Part shown: one piece after another, positions 45,726 to 54,946 of the stretch
Layout of the letters: the number at the start of each line of letters is the position of its first letter
How positions within the stretch are numbered: position 1 is the first letter of the stretch
DNA from: Empedobacter tilapiae
GTDB taxonomy: Bacteria; Bacteroidota; Bacteroidia; Flavobacteriales; Weeksellaceae
Reading direction: 5' to 3'
Assembly: GCF_004785645.1 (NCBI RefSeq)
Contig: NZ_SRPE01000004.1
Coordinates: forward strand, 248,001 to 312,000
DNA length: 64,000 bases
Position numbers and translations under genes: made by a program
Notes under the pieces: model-generated
What the model saw: only the letters and a program-made list of their open reading frames with translations
Database searches by the model: none
What the model was told of the DNA's origin: nothing

Positions 45726-46295
45726 TTAATTAGTTTTATTATACTTTTCCATTAATTCAATATTTTGTTGAAGTGTTCTTTCGGTTTGAATAATATCTAA
45801 AAGAATCATTTTTAAAGTTTGTTTTTTGTTTTTATCTGTCTCATTTATATTTGAATATAAAAAACTCATTAAAAAATCACTTTTATTGTTCAATGTTTGT
45901 TTTAATTCTTCGATATCAGAGAGCGTAGTTATTTTATTATAATCAATTAAATCAATTTTTGTATTAGAAACAGATTTCCAAGCGCTAATTTTTATTCTCG
46001 GAATATAGATTCCTTTAGATCTCATAACCACATCTAAAATCGTTATATTTTGATGAGTAGAATAAAATTCTAATGAATCGATTAAAGATTCTTGTTGAGG
46101 AATGGTTACGATAATATCTTCTTTTGACTCTTTTAACTCTTGGCTTATAGTTGAAAATACTTGATTAATATAAGCTTCATCTTTTCGTTCAGAATTCCAT
46201 TCATTAATGAAAAGAGCAATTAATATACCTGCGATTACAGGAATAATATCTTTTAGAAATAGAACTGTATATTTTTTAAACTTTTCTTTCATCAA
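45726..46295 (-). CDS. Single-span membrane protein, DUF6090-like
   Basis: 189 residues with a hydrophobic helix near residues 13-29 (FLKDIIPVIAGILIALFINEW) and a helical periplasmic or cytosolic domain after it. The start matches the small Flavobacteriia family whose members begin with a membrane helix followed by INxWNxxRK; the family name is tentative. Unknown function. Confidence 0.65.
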   Translation of the reverse strand: MMKEKFKKYTVLFLKDIIPVIAGILIALFINEWNSERKDEAYINQVFSTISQELKESKEDIIVTIPQQESLIDSLEFYSTHQNITILDVVMRSKGIYIPRIKISAWKSVSNTKIDLIDYNKITTLSDIEELKQTLNNKSDFLMSFLYSNINETDKNKKQTLKMILLDIIQTERTLQQNIELMEKYNKTN

Positions 46296-46376
46296 AATGA
46301 GTTTATACGATAAATAATAATGTTTTTTAGAATTGTAAGAGATTAGCTTGATTACATCTTAAGCTTTTTAAAAGTA

Positions 46377-46709
46377 TTAATGTACGCTAGATTTTGAGAA
46401 TAGATTGATAATTATAACTCCTATAATGATAAAAATTATTCCAATAATAGCGGGAAAATCTAAGTTTTGTTTATAAACGAAATATCCAACTAATGAAATC
46501 AGTATTATTCCAAATGCTGACCAAATTGCATAGGCAATTCCTATCGGAATTCCTTTTAAAGCGTGCGATAAGAAATAGAATGAAGTTGTTAAAGACAATA
46601 TAAATATTATAGTTGGAATAGGTTTAGTAAATTGATCAGTCTTCTTTAAGAATGAAGTTCCAATAACTTCAAAAAGTATGGCTGCAAGAAGGAAAAGATA
46701 ATTTTTCAT
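46377..46709 (-). CDS. Small multidrug resistance (SMR) transporter
   Basis: 110 residues with four membrane helices. The essential glutamate is Glu14 in LFEVIGTSFLK, and the second-helix and fourth-helix patterns (AYAIWSAFGIILI) are those of EmrE-type proteins. Dimeric proton-coupled exporters of cationic drugs or guanidinium-like compounds. Single gene. Confidence 0.93.
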   Translation of the reverse strand: MKNYLFLLAAILFEVIGTSFLKKTDQFTKPIPTIIFILSLTTSFYFLSHALKGIPIGIAYAIWSAFGIILISLVGYFVYKQNLDFPAIIGIIFIIIGVIIINLFSKSSVH

Positions 46710-46809
46710 ATTTAGTATTATAATTCATTATCAAATTTAATAATTACGAAAATAAATCAACGAAATGTTATACTTTATTTATTAAACAATTTTTTGATCA
46801 AGATTAGAT

Positions 46810-48264
46810 TTATAGATTTGAAGACCATTTAGAACCAAAAGTGACATTACCTTCTTTAAGAACAATTTCAGAATGAAGAAATTTTGCAGCTTCTGCTGAT
46901 TTTTTTACTTTAACACTACTTCGGTCAATCATTTCTTTTTCAAATGATAACAAGATTTTTTCGCGTAGATTTAGATTATTATTTTGATGATTAGAAACTG
47001 AAGTAATTTTTTGCGCTAATAACAAAGCGTCTAACAACGCTTGATTAGCACCTTGACCTTTAAAAGGGCTCATTGGATGAGCAGCATCTCCAATTAATGT
47101 TACAAAACCAGCATTTTTTAATAAATCTTGACTTAATAAATCTCGATCATAAACAGGATATCCAGTAATTTCTTTCGTTTCTGTAGCAGCTATAATTTGT
47201 GGAATAGGAGAGTGCCATTGCGTTCTTTTGCTAACTTCTATTTTTAATTCTTCTACTCCTTTTTTACTTAAAGCTATTGCTTCTTCTTCTGAGATTGGAA
47301 AACTAAATTGCCACATAATCGAATCTTTATCATAAGGCATCATATACATACGTTCAGTTCCATTTGCTGTTTGAAATACTGTAGCTCCATCTAACAAAGA
47401 ACTCTCTAAATTTTCTAAAGTATTTAACTTACAAATTCCTAAAACTACAATGCAACCTAGATAGCGCAACGGATTTTTTTCTTCATCTATCAATAATCTA
47501 CGTACTAAGCTACGTATACCATCTGCACCAACAAGTAAGTCTGCTTTAAATTGTTTTTGAATACCATCAACATCAAAGGTTAATTCCACTTTTTCACCAA
47601 CTTTATAATCGGTCAGTTGATGATTCCATAAGACTTGATTATTGCCTCCTAATTGATTTAAGAAAGCTAAGCGTAAAGACTGTCTAGCAATATGAATATT
47701 AGTATGTTTATTTTTGTTCTTTGCTTTAATTGCATCTTTATCTTGTAATTTTCTTATTCCCCATTCGCCAATCACATTTCCTTCTATAGTATGTGCTAAA
47801 TGCAATGTAGAAACGATTCCTTCCTCTAAAGCTTGGATTCCAAATTTTTTTAATTCTTTACTTGCTTGTTGTAACGTTAGTCCATAACCTTGTGAACGGT
47901 CGTTAAAAGCTCGATCACGCTCAAAAAGTGTAAAAGGAATTTGACGATGTAAACATGCCAATGCCAATGCAATTCCACCAATTCCACCTCCGACAATTGC
48001 AACATGAGGATATTTTTTTTCGTTGGGTGACGGGCGTTCATTTGTAGTTATCAAACCAGTTCCTGAGCAGATAGTACAAATCTGCATCGAACTTTTTGGT
48101 TTATTTGGAGTAATAAAATTTTCATTCTTTTTAGATTGAGCAACAGCAAATTCGTAACGCAAGAGTTTTTTTTTCGAGACTCCTTGACTTTTTTTACCAA
48201 GTCCATTGCAGTTTTTACAGCTTATCCAGTTAACTAGTTTACTCAATTTAAAATTTTTTTGCAA
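46810..48264 (-). CDS. FAD-dependent monooxygenase with N-terminal CxxCxGxG pair
   Basis: Up to 484 residues. Residues 85-470 are a PF01494-type flavin hydroxylase: GGGIGGIALA for FAD, the middle LVGADGIRS and GDAAHPMSPFKGQG near the end. Before it, Cys16/Cys19 (CKNCNGLG) and Cys63/Cys66 (CTICSGTG) form DnaJ-like CxxCxGxG repeats, probably binding zinc. No ATG precedes the second motif; the frame opens with TTG 48264 (in a TATTTTTG box) or TTG 48246, so a non-ATG start is implied. Substrate unknown. Confidence 0.85.
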   Translation of the reverse strand: MQKNFKLSKLVNWISCKNCNGLGKKSQGVSKKKLLRYEFAVAQSKKNENFITPNKPKSSMQICTICSGTGLITTNERPSPNEKKYPHVAIVGGGIGGIALALACLHRQIPFTLFERDRAFNDRSQGYGLTLQQASKELKKFGIQALEEGIVSTLHLAHTIEGNVIGEWGIRKLQDKDAIKAKNKNKHTNIHIARQSLRLAFLNQLGGNNQVLWNHQLTDYKVGEKVELTFDVDGIQKQFKADLLVGADGIRSLVRRLLIDEEKNPLRYLGCIVVLGICKLNTLENLESSLLDGATVFQTANGTERMYMMPYDKDSIMWQFSFPISEEEAIALSKKGVEELKIEVSKRTQWHSPIPQIIAATETKEITGYPVYDRDLLSQDLLKNAGFVTLIGDAAHPMSPFKGQGANQALLDALLLAQKITSVSNHQNNNLNLREKILLSFEKEMIDRSSVKVKKSAEAAKFLHSEIVLKEGNVTFGSKWSSNL

Positions 48265-48269
48265 AAATA
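48262..48269 (-). promoter_or_regulatory. -7 element TATTTTTG near the FAD monooxygenase start
   Basis: Minus-strand TAnnTTTG box overlapping the first possible start codon (TTG 48264). If used, translation would have to begin at the next TTG, 48246. Confidence 0.4.
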
Positions 48270-48350
48270 AGATTAAAGTAGGTATTTAGAAAAATCTAGA
48301 GTAATTTATTAAGATTTAAGATTATTAAATTGAATATTTCTATTGTGTAA

Positions 48351-49280
48351 ATGGAAATTATTTTTTTAAATTTATTTAACCATCAACCTTTACCAACTCA
48401 CATTTCAATGAATAAAATAAAATCATTTGATTTTAAGCCTATTAGCAATGAAAATCAAAAAATACATATTATTTCTTTTTCTGAACGTATAAGAAGGGGA
48501 GAAAATGCTGTTTTAAGACAACATCGAGCAAATTTTTACATATTGTTATTCATTACTTCTGGCGAATCTCAACATTTAGTAGATTTTAATGTACATAAAA
48601 TAAAAAAAGGAGATTTTTTGATTATACGTCCAGGTCAAGTTCATGCTTTTTTTCCGTCAAAAAATTCAGATGGAACTATTATTGCTTTTACTGAAGATTT
48701 TCTTTTGTATAAATCTCATTCTCATTTTTTTCATAATAATTCTTTTTTTTTAAATGAGCTTATTATTGATGAACCTCTTTATTTAAATGGAGATAAACGT
48801 GAAGATATATATTCATTAATCTTTATGATTCAAAAAGAACTGGATATCGCCTATGATGATTTACAAGAAAGTATTTTACAAAATCATTTAGCCTCTCTTC
48901 TTTTAAATTTACTTCGTATAAAACGAGGAGATTATCCACTTTTCCCAAAAAAAAGTAAAGAGTTTTTATACGCTTTACAGTTTAAATCTCTAATTGAAAA
49001 ATCATACAAAGATCAATTGACAATTTCTGAATATGCTAAAAAAATAGGAATTAGTATTCGAAATTTACAAAGGATTTCTGAAGCTCATTTTGGAAAATCA
49101 CCTAAACTGATGGTTCAAGAATTTCTTTTATTAGAAAGTAAACGAATGCTTCTCGATCCTTCTCTTCAGATAAAGGAAATTGCGTATGAATTAGGTTTTA
49201 ATGAACCTACTAATTTTACGAAATTTTTTAAAAAATTTGAAAAAACTTCTCCTGAAAGTTTCAGGAAATCAATGTATTAA
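48351..49280 (+). CDS. AraC family transcriptional regulator (AraC-A)
   Basis: 309 residues: cupin sensing domain (IKKGDFLIIRPGQVHAF) and C-terminal double HTH (ISEYAKKIGISIRNLQRISE, IKEIAYELGFNEPTNFTKFF, ending SPESFR). It is close in sequence to the regulator at 52034, so the two are paralogues. It lies between a divergent monooxygenase and the GMC operon, whose promoter carries tandem AraC-like sites. Confidence 0.92.
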   Translation: MEIIFLNLFNHQPLPTHISMNKIKSFDFKPISNENQKIHIISFSERIRRGENAVLRQHRANFYILLFITSGESQHLVDFNVHKIKKGDFLIIRPGQVHAFFPSKNSDGTIIAFTEDFLLYKSHSHFFHNNSFFLNELIIDEPLYLNGDKREDIYSLIFMIQKELDIAYDDLQESILQNHLASLLLNLLRIKRGDYPLFPKKSKEFLYALQFKSLIEKSYKDQLTISEYAKKIGISIRNLQRISEAHFGKSPKLMVQEFLLLESKRMLLDPSLQIKEIAYELGFNEPTNFTKFFKKFEKTSPESFRKSMY

Positions 49281-49339
49281 TAATGTTTTTTTTGTGAAAT
49301 ATATTAAATACAAACATGTGCATAAGATGTTTGTGTTAC

Positions 49340-49400
49340 TTTTTTACCTCTAATCGACCTTTTTTTACCTTTCGCATAATTGTTTACAAAACTACTTTTA
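49340..49400 (+). promoter_or_regulatory. Tandem AraC-type site and -7-like box before the GMC operon
   Basis: TTTTTTACCT occurs at 49340-49349 and again at 49361-49370, a 21-bp period; the first copy continues to TCGAC at 49354-49358. A near-consensus box TACTTTTA is at 49393-49400. The 21-bp spacing is that of AraC-family half-sites on one face of the helix. Confidence 0.55.
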
Positions 49401-49452
49401 CTTTAAAATTAAAACACAGATTTAATGTGTCTTATATTTAAATTAAAGTGTT

Positions 49453-50991
49453 ATGAAAATAGAATTCGCTACAAAATCTTATTATGATTATATTATAATA
49501 GGAGCAGGATCAGCAGGGGCTGTATTAGCTTATCGTTTATCTGAAGATTATACAAAAAAAGTTCTCGTTCTAGAAGCTGGTGCTTTATTTGATTCTAAGG
49601 GATATCCAAACGTTATTGCAGATCGAAATTCATTAGGTTCAGTAGGAGATAGTCGTTTTGATTGGGGTTTTCATTCTGCTCCTGGTTTTATTAATAGATC
49701 GATACCTCTTCCTAGAGGAAAAGTTTTAGGAGGTAGCTCTGCGGTAAATGCTGGAGTAGCTGCTCGTGCTTTACCTGTAGATTTTAAAAATTGGGAAGAA
49801 AGATACGGACTTGAAGGATGGTCTTGGGAGGATGTTTTGCCTTATTATAAAAAATTAGAGACATCAAATATAGATAATCCTGTACTACATGGAAGAATAG
49901 GGCCGTTTCCTGTTTATCAATATACAGAAAAAGATGTCACGCTTCTTCATCAAAAATTAATTCAATCTGCTGAAGCAAATGGATACGAAAATCTAAGTTC
50001 AGATTTTAATGGAGAGAAGCAATATGGAGTTGGTGTTTACCCAATGAATAATATTAATAATGTTCGGGTAAATACAGGAATTGCTTATCTAAAAGAAACT
50101 TTTCGAAGTAGACCCAATCTTACGGTTATTGGAAATGGACATACAGATAAAATTTTATTTGAAGGAAAAAAAGCTGTAGGAGCACGCCTAATTAATGGAG
50201 AAGAGTACAAAGGCAAAGAGATTATTCTTTCTGCAGGAAGTTATGGCTCACCTGCTATTTTACAACGATCTGGAATAGGTGTTCAAAGTCATTTAGAAGA
50301 GCTAGATATTCCTGTATTAGTAGATGCTCCTGTTGGTAAAAAACTATATGATCATCCTTTTTTCTATAATGCTTATGCCGTAGATCCTGAAGAGTCAGGA
50401 GAACAAACACCAGCAATTGCAGCTGTTGTATGGACAAAAACCTCTTTTGCAAAAGAGGAAGAATTAGATATTCATATTACAGGAACACATTTATTTCCTC
50501 ATGAACAAAGTCCTACAGGAAGAGGTTTTGTATTAGCTGTTGCTCTAACAAATCCTAAATCGAAAGGTGTTTTTAAAATTACAAGTAAGGATCCTCTTGC
50601 ACAACCATTTATAGACTTAAATTTTCTTGGAGAAGAAGAAGATAGAAAGAGATTGGTTGAAGGTATTCGTATCGCCCAAAAACTAGGAAAAACGAGCCCT
50701 TTGAAAGAATATTTTAAATTAGAATTAAATCCTCCATCGAGAGCTACAGATGAAGAAATCATAGAAGCAGCAAAACAATCTTTAGACACTTATCATCATC
50801 CTTTTTCTACTGTACCTATGGGAAGAAAGAACGATGTTGATGCTGTTGTAGATTTTGAAGGAAGAGTGTATAATACAGAATGTTTAAGAGTAGTTGATGC
50901 GTCTATTTTCCCCGAACCAGTTTCTGTTGCACCTAATCTAACAGTAATTATGGTTGCTGAAAAAATAGCAGATAGAATTTTAAATAAATAA
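49453..50991 (+). CDS. GMC family FAD-dependent oxidoreductase
   Basis: 512 residues. FAD site YIIIGAGSAGAVLAYRL, GMC signature GKVLGGSSAVNAGVAARA, active-site histidine in YHHPFSTVPMG and the C-terminal SVAPNLTVIMVAEKIAD. It is only moderately like the other GMC protein at 35216. Four bp separate it from the alpha/beta hydrolase gene, so both are one operon. Substrate unknown, presumably an alcohol or ester-derived compound. Confidence 0.93.
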   Translation: MKIEFATKSYYDYIIIGAGSAGAVLAYRLSEDYTKKVLVLEAGALFDSKGYPNVIADRNSLGSVGDSRFDWGFHSAPGFINRSIPLPRGKVLGGSSAVNAGVAARALPVDFKNWEERYGLEGWSWEDVLPYYKKLETSNIDNPVLHGRIGPFPVYQYTEKDVTLLHQKLIQSAEANGYENLSSDFNGEKQYGVGVYPMNNINNVRVNTGIAYLKETFRSRPNLTVIGNGHTDKILFEGKKAVGARLINGEEYKGKEIILSAGSYGSPAILQRSGIGVQSHLEELDIPVLVDAPVGKKLYDHPFFYNAYAVDPEESGEQTPAIAAVVWTKTSFAKEEELDIHITGTHLFPHEQSPTGRGFVLAVALTNPKSKGVFKITSKDPLAQPFIDLNFLGEEEDRKRLVEGIRIAQKLGKTSPLKEYFKLELNPPSRATDEEIIEAAKQSLDTYHHPFSTVPMGRKNDVDAVVDFEGRVYNTECLRVVDASIFPEPVSVAPNLTVIMVAEKIADRILNK

Positions 50992-50995
50992 AAAT

Positions 50996-51883
50996 ATGAA
51001 CAGAAAGATAACAGATGTAGATTTAAAATTTGCAGAAGAATTTAGAGCTTATTATACAAGTCTAAATCCAACAGCAGGAGAACGAGATGAATTAGATACT
51101 TTCCTTGATTTTAAAAATGGAACGAGAAAATATAGAGTATATGTTCCTAAAAAGATTGATCAAGATGCTCCAACAATATTATTTATTCATGGAGGAGGAT
51201 GGATGTCGGGAGATATAGAAACGCATGATGTCATAGCTTCTGCCTTAGCAAATAGAAATAATGCCGTAACCTTATCCATTGAATATAGTTTAGCTCCTGA
51301 GCATGTTTTTCCTCAAGGATTAGAAGATTGTTATAATGCTTTATTATGGCTACAAGATCATATCACATCATTTAAAGGGAATTCCGAAAAAGTTGTTATT
51401 GCTGGCGATAGTGCTGGAGGTGGATTAACAGCCTCTTTAGCTATTTTAGCATTAGATAGAAAAGTAAAATTAGAAATAACTTCATTAATTATGATGTATC
51501 CAGGATTATCATTTTTACCAGATACAGAATCTTTTAAAAGATTAGGAATAGAACATTTTCCTCAAACAGAATTAATGAATAAATGTGCTAGATTTTATAT
51601 TGGAACAGAAGATAAACTCTTGAAGCAACCTCTTGTTTCACCTTTTTATGCAGATGTTTCGAATTTTCCACCATCATTATTATTAGTTGGAGAAAATGAT
51701 CCTCTTCAAGATCATATAAAAATGTTTGCCGAAAAGCTGACCAAAGAAAATGTAAAAAATGAATTTATTCTTTATCCAAAGATGGAACATGGATTTATTC
51801 AATATTTTAAAGATCCTGAAAATGAAATAGAAGGAGGTAAGGCAATGAAAAGAATAACAGAATTCATAAAAGAAAATAGATAA
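50996..51883 (+). CDS. Alpha/beta hydrolase, hormone-sensitive-lipase type
   Basis: 295 residues. The HGGGW oxyanion motif is at 65-69 and the nucleophile Ser139 is in AGDSAGGG; the acid and base are in GENDPLQDH and KMEHGF. These mark HSL-type carboxylesterases. Second gene after GMC, so it may free or use an ester of the compound the GMC enzyme oxidises. Confidence 0.93.
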   Translation: MNRKITDVDLKFAEEFRAYYTSLNPTAGERDELDTFLDFKNGTRKYRVYVPKKIDQDAPTILFIHGGGWMSGDIETHDVIASALANRNNAVTLSIEYSLAPEHVFPQGLEDCYNALLWLQDHITSFKGNSEKVVIAGDSAGGGLTASLAILALDRKVKLEITSLIMMYPGLSFLPDTESFKRLGIEHFPQTELMNKCARFYIGTEDKLLKQPLVSPFYADVSNFPPSLLLVGENDPLQDHIKMFAEKLTKENVKNEFILYPKMEHGFIQYFKDPENEIEGGKAMKRITEFIKENR

Positions 51884-51930
51884 ATATCAGTTAAATAAAT
51901 TCTATTATCTTATTCAGGATTGCCTAAATA

Positions 51931-51972
51931 AACCCTTGATGTGTATGAAAGCAAATATCAAGGGTTATTTTT
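51931..51972 (+). terminator. Terminator after the GMC-hydrolase operon
   Basis: AACCCTTGAT / ATCAAGGGTT stem (51931-51940, 51957-51966) with a 16-nt loop, then ATTTTT. Confidence 0.8.
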
Positions 51973-52033
51973 ATTAATAGTAAGGAATAAATAAATTCAT
52001 TAGATTTATTCTTTTCACAGAAATAAAATAACA

Positions 52034-52891
52034 ATGCGGACATATCCTTTTATTTATACAATTAATCATATTCAAAAGATTAATACCACAACTATTAAAG
52101 AAAGATTAAGTAGGAAACCGCATGATCTTTTCTCACCTCATAGAACAGATTTCTTTATGATCTATTTGTTTACAGAAGGAGAAGGAAAACATATTGTAGA
52201 TTTCGAAGAGATAGAAGTAAAACCAAATCATATTCTTTTTATTTCTAAAGGACAGGTACATGCATTCGACCCAAAAGAATCCTATGATGGTAGGGCGCTT
52301 ATTTTTACAGAAGACTTTTTTTGTAGAACCTCTCACGATTGTCAATTTTTACAATCTACAATCCTTTTTAAAAATATTTTTCATCAAGCATTTTTTGATG
52401 TTAAGAATAATTTTGATAAACTTTATGATCTTTTTATAGAAATATTTAATGAATTAAAAAATCCTGTAGATCATAAACAAAGTGAAATTTTACACAATCT
52501 TTTGTATCGTATTTTGTTATTATCTGAACGTGAAATAGAATTTCAAGAAGGTTTTGAAAAAAAGCAATCTTTACAACATAATATAGTTCTATCATTTATA
52601 CAAAGTGTAGAGGAAAATTATAAACAGCAAAAAAAGCTTGTATTCTATACAGACTTACTACGTGTAGGTATTCGGAGTTTACAAATTTCAACTGCAAAAG
52701 AATTAAATAAAACGCCAAAAGATATCATCAATGATCGTGTTATTCTAGAAGCTAAAAGGAAGCTAACATATGAAAATATATTGATCAAAGAAATTGCATA
52801 TGATCTTGGATTTGAAGAAACTACAAATTTTATCAAATTCTTTAAACTTAAAACAGGATTAACACCTAATGAATTTAAAGATAGTATATAA
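52034..52891 (+). CDS. AraC family transcriptional regulator (AraC-B)
   Basis: 285 residues, same build as the regulator at 48351: cupin sensor (VKPNHILFISKGQVHAF) and C-terminal HTHs, the second being IKEIAYDLGFEETTNFIKFF ending TPNEFK. The first HTH is less regular. It precedes the membrane-protein gene whose promoter has the same kind of tandem site as the GMC promoter. Confidence 0.9.
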   Translation: MRTYPFIYTINHIQKINTTTIKERLSRKPHDLFSPHRTDFFMIYLFTEGEGKHIVDFEEIEVKPNHILFISKGQVHAFDPKESYDGRALIFTEDFFCRTSHDCQFLQSTILFKNIFHQAFFDVKNNFDKLYDLFIEIFNELKNPVDHKQSEILHNLLYRILLLSEREIEFQEGFEKKQSLQHNIVLSFIQSVEENYKQQKKLVFYTDLLRVGIRSLQISTAKELNKTPKDIINDRVILEAKRKLTYENILIKEIAYDLGFEETTNFIKFFKLKTGLTPNEFKDSI

Positions 52892-52900
52892 AATTCGCGT

Positions 52901-52959
52901 TTTTATCATCTATCTACGCAGTTTTATACCTTATTTCGACAAATTACTTCATTTATTTG
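52901..52959 (+). promoter_or_regulatory. Tandem AraC-type site before the membrane protein gene
   Basis: TTTTAT at 52901 and TTTTATACCT at 52922-52931 start two half-sites 21 bp apart; the second continues to TTCGAC at 52935-52940. A -7-like box TTTATTTG is at 52952-52959. Spacing from the second half-site to the box is 20 bp, against 22 at the GMC promoter. Confidence 0.5.
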
Positions 52960-52977
52960 TAAATAAAATTATATACA

Positions 52978-53862
52978 ATGATGTCATTAAAAAATATTTC
53001 AGCAAGATTATTTATTCTGATTTTTATACAAATAGGTCTTACATTTTATATGTTTCTAAATGGTTTAACTATTTTGATAGGAGGAGATAGTTCACATTTA
53101 CAATTTCTTAATTATTATAATCAAGAAAAAATAACAAATTATCCTTCTTATTATGATAATCTGTTTATTCTGATGGCCATCTTACAAATATTATCAGCTT
53201 CTGCACTTTTATTATCATTAATAAAAAATGAAATCATAAAAAGCAATACTATTTGTATGTTAAGGTGGGGAATCTTTTTTGCTATTGTTTCTAATGCAAT
53301 TTATGGATTTATGGTAAGGTTATTATCAAATCATGTAGCGTCTGCGAATATGTATTTCTTTGTAGGGTTGTTGTATTTTTTTCTTCTTATTGTAGAAAAA
53401 AAGAAAAAGAATTTTCGAACCTTTTCTATTGTCAATACATTTCCTATTTACTTTGTTTTATTTTATACAATGGGATTTCCAGCTTGGCAAAAGCTTATTA
53501 ATCCTGATGAAGTGATGAATAAATATGTTCTATTATTTAAGAATTCTTTTTTATCTAAACTACCAGGAGGGATTGAGCCTTTTATTTATTTTATAGGATT
53601 TATCGAACTATTGGTTCCTGTTGTATTGATTGTTAGCCTAATAAAAAGTGAATTTTTATTAAAAAGATTTCCTCGATATTTGACATTAGCTCTATTTGTC
53701 ACAACTTGTACTTTTATCTTTTTATGTTTTGGATTAAGTGTTATATCTGTTTATCAAGGCGCGACTAGTTTAATATTTTATTCAATTTTTACGTTGTTAA
53801 TCTATGCTTACATAGAATCTTTATCTAATAATGTTTTGGAAGAAAAGATTAAGAATAATTAG
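52978..53862 (+). CDS. Polytopic membrane protein, unknown function
   Basis: 294 residues with about eight hydrophobic segments and no soluble domain. The start could be either of two adjacent ATGs. I do not recognise a family; the four-helix halves with GLPAW-like and FIELLVPVVLI stretches faintly recall DoxX relatives. Its promoter shares tandem sites with the GMC operon, so it may handle the same compound, for example by import or as a membrane enzyme. Confidence 0.75.
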   Translation: MMSLKNISARLFILIFIQIGLTFYMFLNGLTILIGGDSSHLQFLNYYNQEKITNYPSYYDNLFILMAILQILSASALLLSLIKNEIIKSNTICMLRWGIFFAIVSNAIYGFMVRLLSNHVASANMYFFVGLLYFFLLIVEKKKKNFRTFSIVNTFPIYFVLFYTMGFPAWQKLINPDEVMNKYVLLFKNSFLSKLPGGIEPFIYFIGFIELLVPVVLIVSLIKSEFLLKRFPRYLTLALFVTTCTFIFLCFGLSVISVYQGATSLIFYSIFTLLIYAYIESLSNNVLEEKIKNN

Positions 53863-53903
53863 TTATTTTAATGATTCATTTTCAATAAAATTAATACAAA
53901 TAA

Positions 53904-53933
53904 ACTAGCTTTTCTATTTCTAGAAAAGCTAGT
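53904..53933. terminator. Inverted repeat between convergent genes
   Basis: 13-bp perfect arms (ACTAGCTTTTCTA and complement) with a TTTC loop. No T-tract follows on either strand, so its terminator role is less certain. Confidence 0.5.
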
Positions 53934-53986
53934 CAGTTTAAATAGGTTAGGCGGTTCTATCAACTAAAAACCCTTATTATAAAAAA

Positions 53987-54841
53987 TTAATCTTTAAATA
54001 ATGAAACTCTGGTTAGGGACTCTACAATGACTTTACAACTAACATCCGATTCTACAAATAATTGATATCCTTTTCCAGTTCCTAAACTTTCAGGGTCAGC
54101 AATTGTATAAAAATAGAATGTAAGAACTTTAGGTAATCCTTGAGAACCTGAAGGTAAAACAGAAATTGAATTAATTTCAAAACCACTATCAGGATTCTTG
54201 AAGCTTGCCTTTAATGAACCTGTAGAATTTGAGCTAGATGTAACGGTTGCTATTAATCTCCATATATGAACTTGTCCATTAATTTTATTCTCTATCCATC
54301 TTTGTGTTGAGGCGGTACTTCCCGTGTATATATTAGATGTTTCTCCAGGAAATGGTACTGTAGTTTCTGGCCAACTAGTTGTTGGTGAACTAGCAAAAAC
54401 CAAAGGTGTTGAATATAATATTTGTAAAGGAGTACCGTAAGAATTACCTGATCCTGATAAGTTTATTTCGGGTTTTAGACCTCCATTACCACTATTTATT
54501 TTAACGACACCATCATTACCAGCAATTGAGCTAGTTGCTACAAATAATTGTCTCCAAACGAGTCCATCCCAGAATTCAAAACGTTTATCAGTTGTATTAA
54601 AAATTAAAGTCCCTGCGGATAAACTTGTATTAGCTACTCCAATAGGAGGAATAGTAGTAGGATCATTATCTGCTAATGAAGTATTTCTTTCACTTTCTGT
54701 AAGTCGAGGGATAAGAATTCCTTTACTATTAGATACAACGTCAAGTACAGTTGCAGAATTTGGAGTGCTCGTATTTATACCTACTTGAGCTTTAACGGGT
54801 GACCATCCTATGATAATCAAGAAAAGAATAAAATTTTTCAT
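53987..54841 (-). CDS. Secreted surface protein of the VGINTxxP type
   Basis: 284 residues: signal peptide ending near VKAQ, then the recurrent Flavobacteriia surface motif VGINTSTPNSATVLDV and KGILIPRLTESERN, followed by FNTTDKRFEFWDGLVWRQL. The rest is Gly/Ser-rich and beta-prone. Such proteins are common cell-surface or phage-tail-like adhesin fragments in Bacteroidota; exact role unknown. Its upstream region carries the TGTCCCC direct repeat also found at 1187. Confidence 0.8.
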   Translation of the reverse strand: MKNFILFLIIIGWSPVKAQVGINTSTPNSATVLDVVSNSKGILIPRLTESERNTSLADNDPTTIPPIGVANTSLSAGTLIFNTTDKRFEFWDGLVWRQLFVATSSIAGNDGVVKINSGNGGLKPEINLSGSGNSYGTPLQILYSTPLVFASSPTTSWPETTVPFPGETSNIYTGSTASTQRWIENKINGQVHIWRLIATVTSSSNSTGSLKASFKNPDSGFEINSISVLPSGSQGLPKVLTFYFYTIADPESLGTGKGYQLFVESDVSCKVIVESLTRVSLFKD

Positions 54842-54946
54842 ATTTATGAATTTAAGTTTAGTTCATAATAATAGTTATTTTATTGGCTTTTGTATAAAAT
54901 TAATTCGCTAAAATGATTATAATTGATTTTTTTAATAATTATTTTG

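Noticed and set aside
52869-53090. Extra small gene overlapping the AraC-B end and the membrane protein start
   Set aside because: It overlaps two better frames and has a low-complexity composition without start context.
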